From positions 1 through 51,766 of the forward strand of contig CAJFVX010000035.1 in the NCBI GenBank assembly GCA_904420585.1: a stretch of 51,766 nucleotides of DNA. Reading direction: 5' to 3'. Below are positions 7,561 through 15,936 of this stretch, piece by piece; positions within the stretch are counted from its first letter, which is position 1; each line of letters starts with the position of its first letter. The notes under the pieces are model-generated. The model saw nothing but the letters and a program-made list of their open reading frames with translations. It made no database searches and was not told the DNA's origin. The position numbers and the translations under genes were made by a program. The DNA is from Candidatus Howiella intestinavium. Its GTDB lineage: Bacteria > Bacillota > Clostridia > Oscillospirales > Acutalibacteraceae.

Positions 7561-8788
7561 TTTCTTTCCTCCCTGTGCCGCTGTCCACTGCGGCTTGTTC
7601 CACACGCAGACCCAGCCGGCCCTCCGCCAGCTGCAAATCCACCTGCGCACCCACCGGCGCCTCCGCCGCAGAACGCAGGATTTTTCCGTCCAGGCTGGCC
7701 ACGGCGTAGCCCCGGGCCAGCACCTTTACCGGGCTCATGGCCTCCAGGGCGGCGGCCGCCGCCGAAAAACGGTTGGCAAAGCCGGTAGTCTGCTCGGTAT
7801 AGGCCGCCTTTAACCGGCCTGCCGCCGCGTCTACCCGCTGGGCCAGCTGATCCAGCCGGTGGCCGGGCGTCCGCAGAACGGGGCGGCCGGATGCGGCCGA
7901 AAGCCGGCTTTGCAAATTCTGCAGCCGGCGGGTTATCCCCTGCCGCAGCTTGGCGTCCAGCTGCATACAGTGCCGGCGCAGGGCCTCCCCGTCGGGTACG
8001 GCCAGCTCGGCTGCCGCAGAGGGGGTGGGCGCCCGCAGGTCGGCGGCAAAGTCGCAGATGGTAAAGTCGGTTTCGTGGCCCACGGCCGATATGACCGGGA
8101 TTTTGGAGGCGGCCACCGCCCGGGCCAGGTTCTCGTCGTTAAAGCTCCACAAATCTTCGGCCGAGCCGCCGCCCCGGCCCAGGATAATGCAGTCGGCCGT
8201 ACCCAGCCGGTTGACCCGGGCAAGGGCGTCTATCATGGAGGGGGCGGCCTGCTCTCCCTGCACCAGCACCGGGCAGAAGAGGATTTCGGTCGACGGGCTC
8301 CGCCGGGCCAATATGCTGAAAACATCCCGGACAGCCGCCCCCGTCTCGGAGGTGATGACGGCTATGCGCTTGGGGTATGGGGGCAGGGGCCGCTTGCGGG
8401 CCGTATCAAAAAGCCCCTCGGCCGCAAGGCGGGCCTTTATCTGCTCAAAGGCCACCGCCAGGCTGCCCGCCCCGTCGGGCTGCATATCCTCGGCGTAAAA
8501 CTGGTACTGGCCGTCCTTTTCGTATAAGGAAATTCTGCCCCGGCAAACCACCTTCATACCGTTTTCCGGGCGGAATTTCAGCCGCGCCGCCGCCGTGCGG
8601 AACATGACGCAGCGGATAAGGCCGCCTTCGTCCTTTAAGGAGAAGTAGAGGTGGCCGCTTTGGTAATGGTCCTTGAAATTGGAAATTTCCCCCGTCAGGT
8701 AGAGGGTGCTCAGCCGGGGGTCGTTCTCCAAAAGGGAGCGCACGTACCGGTTTAACTGGGTTACGGTGAGAATCAGCTGCTGTGCCAT
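7547..8788 (-). CDS. xseA: Exodeoxyribonuclease VII large subunit
   Basis: 413 residues. An N-terminal OB-fold (LTVTQLNRYVRSLLENDP to about residue 100) binds DNA. The nuclease core contains KRIAVITSETGAAVRDV, IILGRGGGSAEDLWSFNDE and PVISAVGHETDFTICDFAADLRAPTPSAAAE. A coiled-coil arm and the GYAVASLDGKILRS C-terminal motif complete the family pattern. It overlaps the upstream tsaD-like gene by 16 bp and xseB by 14 bp, all in one operon. Confidence 0.96.
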   Translation of the reverse strand: MAQQLILTVTQLNRYVRSLLENDPRLSTLYLTGEISNFKDHYQSGHLYFSLKDEGGLIRCVMFRTAAARLKFRPENGMKVVCRGRISLYEKDGQYQFYAEDMQPDGAGSLAVAFEQIKARLAAEGLFDTARKRPLPPYPKRIAVITSETGAAVRDVFSILARRSPSTEILFCPVLVQGEQAAPSMIDALARVNRLGTADCIILGRGGGSAEDLWSFNDENLARAVAASKIPVISAVGHETDFTICDFAADLRAPTPSAAAELAVPDGEALRRHCMQLDAKLRQGITRRLQNLQSRLSAASGRPVLRTPGHRLDQLAQRVDAAAGRLKAAYTEQTTGFANRFSAAAAALEAMSPVKVLARGYAVASLDGKILRSAAEAPVGAQVDLQLAEGRLGLRVEQAAVDSGTGRKENGSE

Positions 8789-9738
8789 AAAGCCTCCCTT
8801 TCTCCCGCCAGCAGGGCGACGCCGGCGGCGTTATCGGCCGAAAAGGCCGGTTGGGCAAAGGCCGCCCCGTATTTTTCCGTAAGTTTTCCGCGGATGAAGC
8901 GGTTGGACATGACGCCCCCGGCGAAGACCAGCGGCAGGGGGCCATACCGCTCCAGCAGAGCGGCGGCCATGCCGTCCAGGGCGGCGCAGACCGATTCCAG
9001 CACAAAGCGGGCCACGTCGGCCGCCGGGGCGCCCTGCTCCAGCAGCTTCCGGCTCTGGTTTTCCAGGCCGGAAAGGCAGCAGTCGGTTCCCTTGAGGGTG
9101 GGCCGCACCGGCCGGGGCGAACGGCCGTCGGCCGCCAGGGCCTCCAGCGCCGGGCCGGCCGGAAATCCCAGCCCAAGCAGGCCGCCGATGCGGTCGATGG
9201 CCTGGCCGGCTTTTAAATCAAGGGACTGCCCCACAATTTCACAGTGGAAAACCGTTTCCTTATCCGGCCGGGTCAGCACCGCCTCGGTGGTGCCGCCGGA
9301 CACATGGAAGGCGATAAAGGTCTTGTCCAGCAAATCCAGGCGGCCGGCCGAATAGAGGGCCGCCGCGATATGGCCGGCCTGGTGGGAAAAGCGATATACC
9401 GGCACATTCAGGGCGGCCGCCGTGCTCCGGGCCAGGGCTTCGCCTACGAGGAAACAGGGCATATAGCTGCCCGCCGCGTCCCGGGGACGCACCGATACGC
9501 CGACGCCGGAAAGGCAAAAATCCGCCCCCAGCTCTTTTCGTCCGGCGGCCAGGGCCTCCTCCAGCACCCCCGGCAGGTTTTTCACATGGTGGAAAACCGC
9601 GTCGCTCTGCCGCAGGCCCAACTCTCCCGGCTTCACCGGCAGAAGCTGCTTGCAGTTGGCCACTATCCCCTTTTCCCTATGGTAGAGGGCGGCCGAGGAG
9701 GTATAGTTGCTGGAATCGATGCCTAAAAAAACGCTCAT
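8773..9738 (-). CDS. TsaD/Kae1-like paralogue in the nusB-xseA operon
   Basis: 321 residues of the ASKHA-fold TsaD/Kae1 family: FLGIDSSNYTSS at the N-terminus, a metal-type HxxxH as HQAGH (about residue 119), the nucleotide loop VSGGTTEA and FAGGVMSNRFIRGKL near the end. The enzyme proper makes the tRNA t6A modification with TsaB, TsaC and TsaE. This copy is divergent and sits in an exonuclease VII operon, an arrangement known in clostridia, so a separate tsaD probably exists elsewhere in the genome (inference). Older annotations call it an O-sialoglycoprotein endopeptidase, which is doubtful. It overlaps nusB by 4 bp and xseA by 16 bp. Confidence 0.85.
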   Translation of the reverse strand: MSVFLGIDSSNYTSSAALYHREKGIVANCKQLLPVKPGELGLRQSDAVFHHVKNLPGVLEEALAAGRKELGADFCLSGVGVSVRPRDAAGSYMPCFLVGEALARSTAAALNVPVYRFSHQAGHIAAALYSAGRLDLLDKTFIAFHVSGGTTEAVLTRPDKETVFHCEIVGQSLDLKAGQAIDRIGGLLGLGFPAGPALEALAADGRSPRPVRPTLKGTDCCLSGLENQSRKLLEQGAPAADVARFVLESVCAALDGMAAALLERYGPLPLVFAGGVMSNRFIRGKLTEKYGAAFAQPAFSADNAAGVALLAGEREALWHSS

Positions 9739-10175
9739 TCGTCCTCCCGGCCTTCCGCCGTCAAACGTTCGGCCGGCAGGCTGCGGGCCACCGAACCCAG
9801 CACGCCGTTGACATAGGCGGCGTCGTCCTTGGTGGCGAAGCGCTTGGCCAGTTCCACCGCCTCGTTGATGGACACGCTGACGGGGATGTCCTCCCGGTGC
9901 AGCATCTCAAAGACCGACAGCCGCAGCACCGCCAGGGATACCCGGGACAGCCGCTCCAGCTTCCAGCCGGTCAGGTTGGCTTTTATGGTCTCGTCGATTT
10001 CCTCCAGGTGCTGGAAGACCCCCTCCGCCGCCTGCTCCATATAGGCGTCGCCGGGAAGCTCCCGGCCCTCCTTGGCCGCCTCGATGATTTCGGGCACCGG
10101 TTCGTCCCGGAAACTCTTTTCAAACACCAGGATAAAGGCCTGCTCTCTCGCTTCTTTACGGTTCATTTTTCCCAT
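9735..10175 (-). CDS. nusB: Transcription antitermination factor NusB
   Basis: 146 residues, all-helical. MNRKEAREQAFILVFEKSF at the N-terminus and the C-terminal PVSVSINEAVELAKRFATKDDAAYVNGVLGSV are diagnostic. NusB binds boxA RNA with NusE (S10) in rRNA antitermination. Two ATGs (10175 and 10166) are possible: GGGATGGG precedes the second, which may be the real start. It is the first gene of a six-gene minus-strand operon and is preceded by a good promoter at 10260-10288. Confidence 0.94.
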   Translation of the reverse strand: MGKMNRKEAREQAFILVFEKSFRDEPVPEIIEAAKEGRELPGDAYMEQAAEGVFQHLEEIDETIKANLTGWKLERLSRVSLAVLRLSVFEMLHREDIPVSVSINEAVELAKRFATKDDAAYVNGVLGSVARSLPAERLTAEGREDE

Positions 10176-10259
10176 CCCATCCGCCGCTGCCGACGCGGCC
10201 GGTATTTTGCATCCCGGAAAAGACGGCGCCTTAACCGGATTTTTCGTATAAGTATTTTT

Positions 10260-10288
10260 ATTTTACCGCATTCCCCGCCGCTTTGCAA
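10260..10288 (-). promoter_or_regulatory. Promoter of the nusB operon
   Basis: On the minus strand TTGCAA (10283-10288), a 17-bp spacer and TAAAAT (10260-10265). It lies about 85 bp upstream of nusB, next to the direct repeats at 10292-10368. Confidence 0.6.
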
Positions 10289-10291
10289 TCA

Positions 10292-10368
10292 AATTTCACC
10301 CTTTGCCCCCTTTTTTCAGTCTCACATCATTGACAATCGTACAATTTCACCTTTTGCCCCCTTTTTTC
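10292..10368. repeat. Two 26-bp direct repeats upstream of the nusB promoter
   Basis: Positions 10292-10317 and 10343-10368 are the same 26-mer with one mismatch (core TTTGCCCCCTTTTTTC), 51 bp apart. A shorter third match, CTTTGCCCCCTT, lies near 10398. They sit directly upstream of the -35 box, where activator sites would lie. With 10521-10564 they account for most of the 10176-10618 gap, which has no gene. Confidence 0.75.
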
Positions 10369-10520
10369 TCATTTAGATGCACGCCTGCAGCCCAAAGGCT
10401 TTGCCCCCTTATATGCTTCCTCGCCGGCTCCTGTCACGGCGCTGTTCTTTCCCTGATCAGCATATGCGGCATATCCCCTTTGCCTTTTGCTTTGGCAGCT
10501 TTCAATTATTTCTAGGCTCT

Positions 10521-10564
10521 ACCGACGCACATGTCGCCGGTTTGGACAATTGAACAGTTTTTTC
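10521..10564 (-). repeat. Decayed fragment of the four-hairpin element (copy C)
   Basis: Read on the minus strand, AACCGGCGACATGTGCGTCG matches the first hairpin of copies A and B exactly, and a GAAAAAAC stretch just before it corresponds to the GAAAAACC that begins both copies. The three later hairpins are missing. It lies next to the hairpin that ends the 10619 gene. Confidence 0.65.
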
Positions 10565-10572
10565 GGTAGTAT

Positions 10573-10601
10573 GAAGGCCACCCGTATAACGGATGGCCTT
10601 C
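10573..10601 (-). terminator. Hairpin after the dockerin/MBL gene
   Basis: GAAGGCCACCCG and CGGATGGCCTTC pair with one wobble around a 5-nt loop. There is no clear T run on either side, so termination is likely but weak. Confidence 0.5.
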
Positions 10602-10618
10602 ACACATTCCTTATGGTG

Positions 10619-13600
10619 TTAACCCTTGCGGGCCAGTATCCTACAGATTTCCATGATGTCGGCAATAGTAAAATCCTGGTCGCCATTCAAATTTCCCCGG
10701 GCCATTTCCTCATCGGTAGGCCGAGTTCCCACCGCCTGGCGGGCGAGAACCTTACACGCTTCCATGACATCGGCAATATCTACATTCCCATTGGCATCCA
10801 TATCGCCTGGTATGACTTCCGGCTCCTGCTTTGCGGTTACCGTAACGGTACAGACCGCCTGCGCGCCCGAGGCCGATTTGGCGGTAATAACCGCTGTGCC
10901 GGTTTTTACAGCTGTTACCTTGCCGTTTGGATCCACCGCAGCCACAGCCGGATCGGAGGAGGTAAAGGTTACCGCATCGCCTGCCGGCGTGGTGACAGCG
11001 GTCAGGACATCGGTCTCCCCTTTCTCCAGGGTAAGGGAAGATTTATCCAGCTGGATGGTAGGATCGGCAGGTCTCTCCCCGCCATATATCGCAAACTCTG
11101 ATATCTGAAACGCATTGGAGGCGCCCGTTTCAAAAAACCTAACCGTGTAATACTTGTATGCCCCGGGATTCTTCACCTTAAACGCCGTACCGGCCAGATT
11201 GGCGGCCGGCAGGTCGGCGTTGCTGACAGAATCTAAAACCGTCCATTGTTCGCCATCGTCAGAACCGCAGAACACCCAACTCTTCGGATTCCGCTGGGGG
11301 AATTGAGCGGTATCCCCTCCTGTATAGATAATGTAGGAATCAACGGCAGTTTCTTCCTTCATAGTCCAGACAACAGCGGCAGGAAGCGCATCTGTAGAGC
11401 AAAATTTGGTATCCAGATCACCGTCTACCATGCAATATCCCGACTGGGTGGTAATGCCAGGCGTCCCGATAACCGATTTGTCAATAATCTTATCGTTTAA
11501 CAAGGCTTTATTTTCCATAATATAATCGGGATCTTCCACAATTCCAGCTTCGCCCGTCAGCAATGCTTCGCTTAACTCGGGGACGCTTAGAGTTGTAAAC
11601 GTACTGCGGTAGTTGGGGATCGTCTCATGGACTAGTTCACCGTTTTCCACTGTGATCTTTTGGGTATCGTCGGCAAACAGGACTTCTACATTTTCCGCCC
11701 CATTGATAACGCCCAGATATTTGGAATGATTATGATGGTCAGGGTCCGCGCCCGAGTTTGCCTCGGCGTTGCTGTAAAACGCCAAGGGCGCGCCGATGGC
11801 TTTATAGAGTTCCGGCAGATCATTATATCCATGGTGCGCGACCTGCACACAGTCGCTGTGCAGCTCTGCCGCGCTGTACATTTTCAGCAGGCAATTCTCC
11901 TCGAAGTAATCGCCCAGCAGCATAAAGGTTTTGCCGTCTATCGTCATCTTCATAATTGTGCTGGTATCATTGAAATTTGTTATGCGAGAGACGCCTTCGG
12001 CGCTGACATTGTCTTCATGGGTATACATCACCTTGAAGGTAACCCCCTGCACGGAAAATTCCTGCCCGCTGTGCAGTTTTGCCACCTTGCAGTCCGGGTA
12101 ATACCGGCTGATAGACTCCTTAACCTCAAATGTACTAACCGCATATCCATTCCCTACCACATGATAAGACGGGAAATTAAACAATACATTTTCCAGCATA
12201 AGGTTTTCGTGATAACTGTCGATGAAGGCTTTTGCGAAATATACGTGATCGTCATGGGCATGAGAGAAAAACCAGCCCCTAATCCTAATTTTTTCGCCCT
12301 TTTCCCGATCGGCGCCCGTGATTTCGTATAAGAAATTCATGAAGGCCTCCTGGGCGGTTTGGCTGCTTTGCCGCTGATGACCGCCGTCAAGGATAAACAC
12401 ACTGTCATCAGCAAGCTTTAAAACCATCTGCGCGCCGCAGTCCACGCTCCAATAATCGGTTTCCGAGTACTGTCCAGTGGTACAGTAATCGAGGGCGTAT
12501 ACATAAAATTCTGTTTTTCCGTCACCCACAGCATCCTGGCTCAAGGCGGACAAATCCAGTGTTGTAGAATTGTCCTGGATGATTCTAACGGTTTGGGTAT
12601 AGGCTGTATAATAAGCGTAATAGTAGTTCGCATCTTTTTGAAGCAAACAATAAATATTTTGTTCGCTGGCATTCTCCCAGAGCTTTTCAAATCCCGCATG
12701 GATGAGATCCTCCATGTAGGACTGGAAGGTTGCGGCGCTTGTTTGGCTGATGACCACCATTTGGGAATCGGTGTCCGTAACCGATTCATCATCTACAGCC
12801 AGCCCGGGCCCCGCGTTATAGACCGTTTCGCCGATTACGCCGTCAGGATAAGCGGGAAGATCTTCAAAGGGATGGGGAAAGCTTTGCCGCGCCTTATCTA
12901 CTGTTTTGGCGTATACAATTTCATCCCCTTTTTTGACCGTAATGGTCGCCTGCGTCCAGAGGCTGTCCACGCCATAGGCCGTTCCCGTGAACATCACGCA
13001 GCCATCCGCCGCCTGATAGGTCTGATCCCCTGTGTCAAACAACGAGCCGCTGCTTGCTTCCGTAAGAGTTACGGTTTTGAGAACAGCCGCGTCCTTCCTG
13101 ATCTCCGCTGTGGCCGTGAGCCCCTGCGCATCCGTCTGGCTGCCGGCCTGCATCACAAAATAGAGATCCGACAGGTTATTGCCCAACACTTCTTCCGTGG
13201 TTTCGCTTTCGTAACCGAGGGCATTGTCCGGCAGCGCAGCGGGAACCTCATGATACAAAACAGGATAGCCGCCCGGCACCGGGTTTTCTTTATATGCGTT
13301 TTTGTCCTCGGCGGCAGCCGTCAGTTTGGGCAGCAGATCCTCCGCCGAAGTAAATCGTATAGCATCCTCTCCCCTGGAGTTATGCAGGTTACTATTGACC
13401 TCGGTTTCCCAGTCCTCGCGTCCCTCGAGACAGAAATTGTTTTTCAGCGTCCCGTTATTGGGGTTCCGGATCACGCCGAGTTCCGCCTCGGCGGCTTGTT
13501 CGCCCGCAGTATAGCAATAGGTCATCTCCAATGGGCAGGAAGCCGGCAGATTGGCGTATCCAAGGATGCCGAAATGTGTGCCGTAATCTCTATGGGCAAG

Positions 13601-14569
13601 GGTCTTTCCATCGTCCGTATAGGCGAGGACGTTGCCGGTATTATAGCTGTAGCACAGTTTACCGTTTTTGATGTAGGCGACTATCCCCGCCGCGCGCTCA
13701 CCTTGAATATTGTGGACAATGATGTCGCCCTTATTGCCGCAGTAGGTAATATTGGCAATGGAATTATCGTTATTTGAACAGGTCATACCCAGGATGCCGC
13801 CAATATCGTCGTTGCCGCCATTTACAAAAATATTCCCATTATTGATACAATTGGTAATATCGGCCGCCACACCGTTACAGGTATATCCGACGATGCCGCC
13901 CAGAGCGCCGCGGGTCCCGTCCCCCAGTTCCCCGTCGCCCATGGGAAGGTTCAGCGCTTTCATTTGGATTTCGCCGTCATTGGTACAGTTTTTCACCAGC
14001 GACTGGGCGCCGCCCCGCACAGCGCCTACAATGCCGCCTACATGCATGATTCCCGTTTCGTCGTTTACGATTTCTTCCGCTGTAATCGACGCTTTATTGG
14101 TACAGTTCAGTATTTTTCCACCGGCAAGGGTGGCGGCAATCGGGGCGGCATACCCGCCGCGAAGCTTTACGCTGAACGAACCCGTTACCGTCAGGTTAGT
14201 AACCGCTCCGGTCACCACGCCAAATAGCCCAACCATATGCGGACCGGCCGCTGTTTCCTCCCTGCTAATCCCCAGTTTGACCGAATGTCCCGCGCCGTTA
14301 AATATGCCGCTGAAAGGTTCTTCGTCCGTTCCGATGGCTATCCATTCCGGTTTGTCCGAAAGATCTATATCCTCGGTTAAAATGTAGTTCTTTTCGGGGT
14401 TTTCAGCCGCCCATAGCAGATCGTCCGCCGACGCAACCTGATAAAACCCATCCGCCATAACCGGCGCTTGCGCATAAACGTGCAAACCGCTCCCAACCGG
14501 CAGCAGATTCCCCGCCGACAGCGCCAACGCCAGGCAGCTGGACAGCACGTTCCTAAACAGCTTTTTCAT
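10619..14569 (-). CDS. Secreted dockerin protein with metallo-beta-lactamase-fold hydrolase
   Basis: 1316 residues. A signal peptide (1 to about 34) is followed by GLUG-like repeats (about 60-345; GGIVGAVRGG, GGIVGYTCNG, GGILGMTCS), then a metallo-beta-lactamase-fold domain (about 700-960). That domain has VFILDGGH, the metal motif SHAHDDH (about 767), MLLGDYF (about 881) and VQVAHHGYND (about 907), as in ComEC-type phosphodiesterases. A discoidin-like domain (about 1020-1160), a Big2 Ig-like domain (about 1163-1243) and a dockerin (about 1251-1314) finish it. It probably hydrolyses an extracellular phosphodiester or similar ester (inference). The ATG at 14569 has GGAGG upstream and begins the signal peptide. 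It is divergent from an AraC gene that probably controls it. Confidence 0.9.
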   Translation of the reverse strand: MKKLFRNVLSSCLALALSAGNLLPVGSGLHVYAQAPVMADGFYQVASADDLLWAAENPEKNYILTEDIDLSDKPEWIAIGTDEEPFSGIFNGAGHSVKLGISREETAAGPHMVGLFGVVTGAVTNLTVTGSFSVKLRGGYAAPIAATLAGGKILNCTNKASITAEEIVNDETGIMHVGGIVGAVRGGAQSLVKNCTNDGEIQMKALNLPMGDGELGDGTRGALGGIVGYTCNGVAADITNCINNGNIFVNGGNDDIGGILGMTCSNNDNSIANITYCGNKGDIIVHNIQGERAAGIVAYIKNGKLCYSYNTGNVLAYTDDGKTLAHRDYGTHFGILGYANLPASCPLEMTYCYTAGEQAAEAELGVIRNPNNGTLKNNFCLEGREDWETEVNSNLHNSRGEDAIRFTSAEDLLPKLTAAAEDKNAYKENPVPGGYPVLYHEVPAALPDNALGYESETTEEVLGNNLSDLYFVMQAGSQTDAQGLTATAEIRKDAAVLKTVTLTEASSGSLFDTGDQTYQAADGCVMFTGTAYGVDSLWTQATITVKKGDEIVYAKTVDKARQSFPHPFEDLPAYPDGVIGETVYNAGPGLAVDDESVTDTDSQMVVISQTSAATFQSYMEDLIHAGFEKLWENASEQNIYCLLQKDANYYYAYYTAYTQTVRIIQDNSTTLDLSALSQDAVGDGKTEFYVYALDYCTTGQYSETDYWSVDCGAQMVLKLADDSVFILDGGHQRQSSQTAQEAFMNFLYEITGADREKGEKIRIRGWFFSHAHDDHVYFAKAFIDSYHENLMLENVLFNFPSYHVVGNGYAVSTFEVKESISRYYPDCKVAKLHSGQEFSVQGVTFKVMYTHEDNVSAEGVSRITNFNDTSTIMKMTIDGKTFMLLGDYFEENCLLKMYSAAELHSDCVQVAHHGYNDLPELYKAIGAPLAFYSNAEANSGADPDHHNHSKYLGVINGAENVEVLFADDTQKITVENGELVHETIPNYRSTFTTLSVPELSEALLTGEAGIVEDPDYIMENKALLNDKIIDKSVIGTPGITTQSGYCMVDGDLDTKFCSTDALPAAVVWTMKEETAVDSYIIYTGGDTAQFPQRNPKSWVFCGSDDGEQWTVLDSVSNADLPAANLAGTAFKVKNPGAYKYYTVRFFETGASNAFQISEFAIYGGERPADPTIQLDKSSLTLEKGETDVLTAVTTPAGDAVTFTSSDPAVAAVDPNGKVTAVKTGTAVITAKSASGAQAVCTVTVTAKQEPEVIPGDMDANGNVDIADVMEACKVLARQAVGTRPTDEEMARGNLNGDQDFTIADIMEICRILARKG

Positions 14570-14898
14570 GAAAAGGCCTCCATTCCTTGGTGAATATTTT
14601 TGTCCGGCATGGACGCAGTGCACCTGCGTCAAAAGATCGATTTTGCGGGAAAAGCAACGACACCCGCGGCTTTGAATTTTCTTATCTCTTGGAAGGCGGC
14701 CTTCCTTCCATAAGATAAATCCTCATGCACCCCCTTCTGATATTCATGATATTTTTTATGAGAAACATATAAATTTTAGGTATTTTTATAATACCACTTT
14801 ACCTTCCTGAGGTATAGGTATATAATTTAGTTATATTTGCACTATTTTGACATAACGGCGTAATATTCCAATCAATTTTGAAAAAGGACGTATATGCA
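14570..14898. promoter_or_regulatory. Divergent control region between dockerin/MBL and AraC genes
   Basis: 329 bp, much more A/T-rich than the flanks, with no gene. It contains an imperfect hairpin (14682-14718; TTATCTCTTGGAAGG against CCTTCCATAAGATAA, two mismatches) and a cluster of GGTAT repeats around 14777-14822, including GGTATT/AATACC. I see no consensus -35 for the minus-strand gene, which fits activator dependence. The hairpin would lie in the dockerin gene's 5' leader. Confidence 0.5.
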
Positions 14899-15771
14899 AT
14901 GAAACAGGATCTGTACTTTGAAGAACATTTTAAAAACCGCACTTCTTCCATCATCGTCTCCCGGCGAAAAGCTACCAAAGAATCGCCGGGATGCATGGTC
15001 AACCTGCACGAATATATTGAATTTTATTATGTAATCAAGGGCGGCGTAAAGGTTCACTACAGCGGCGCAAGCCAATGGGTCCGCGCCGGCGATATCGCTT
15101 TTATCAACTGGTGCCAGCCCCACAGAAGCCTCTGTTTTTTGGATGATACCGCATATTACATTGTGCAGGTTGACCTGAATTCCTTCACCTGCGGAAACGC
15201 GGATTTATTTCAGCTAAAATTTGTTTCAAAGCTGATATCCGATATGCCGTACTTCCAGCGCTTTTTTCATAACGATACAACGCTCCTGGGGTATTTCCAT
15301 TCGCTGATTTATGAATATGAAAACAATTTTTTCACACGTGAGTTGTTGATGCAAGCTGCTATCTGCAATATTTTAGCATATATTTTTAACTCCAAAAACG
15401 GACAGGAAAAGCAGTGCGAAAGCATAGACGCGCCGGAAAAGGCAGACTATGCTAAAAGGATCATGCGGTATCTCCACGTCAACTACCAAAGCGAGATCAA
15501 AATTGACCATATCGCCATGTTCTTAGGCATTTCTCCCGCCTATATATGCCGGATTTTCAAGCAGTATACAGGCACTACGATTATTCGCTACGCAAACCAA
15601 TTGCGGTGCAAAAAGGCAATCTCCCTGATGAAAGAGGGCTGCTCTATGGCCCAGGCGGCGGGTTCGGTAGGATATAACGACTATACCTATTTCTCCCGCG
15701 TCTTTAAAAAGATTTACGGGATATCTCCAAGGGAAGTGATGAAAAAAACCCACAAACAGGAATTTGAATAG
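14899..15771 (+). CDS. AraC-family transcriptional regulator
   Basis: 290 residues. A cupin-like N-terminal sensor (YYVIKGGVKVHYSGA, then AGDIAFINWCQPH) is followed by a C-terminal double helix-turn-helix (about 185-285) with MFLGISPAYICRIFKQYTG and AAGSVGYNDYTYFSRVFKKIYGISPREV. The ATG at 14899 has AAGGACG upstream; a TTG at 14878 is the alternative. Divergence from the dockerin/MBL gene suggests local activation of that gene in response to a carbohydrate or related ligand. Confidence 0.92.
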   Translation: MKQDLYFEEHFKNRTSSIIVSRRKATKESPGCMVNLHEYIEFYYVIKGGVKVHYSGASQWVRAGDIAFINWCQPHRSLCFLDDTAYYIVQVDLNSFTCGNADLFQLKFVSKLISDMPYFQRFFHNDTTLLGYFHSLIYEYENNFFTRELLMQAAICNILAYIFNSKNGQEKQCESIDAPEKADYAKRIMRYLHVNYQSEIKIDHIAMFLGISPAYICRIFKQYTGTTIIRYANQLRCKKAISLMKEGCSMAQAAGSVGYNDYTYFSRVFKKIYGISPREVMKKTHKQEFE

Positions 15772-15936
15772 CGTTTCCGATTGACAGAAGCATGATATGC
15801 CGAACGCTTTTGATTGTGCTGCTGTGCGCCATAATAGCTACCGCCCCCCTTTTCCGTCTTTTTTCTTAAAATCCTTCCGGACGGGGCGCCTTTGTGGTAT
15901 ACTGATAAAAACCCCCAGTGAAAGGAAGCGTTTGCC

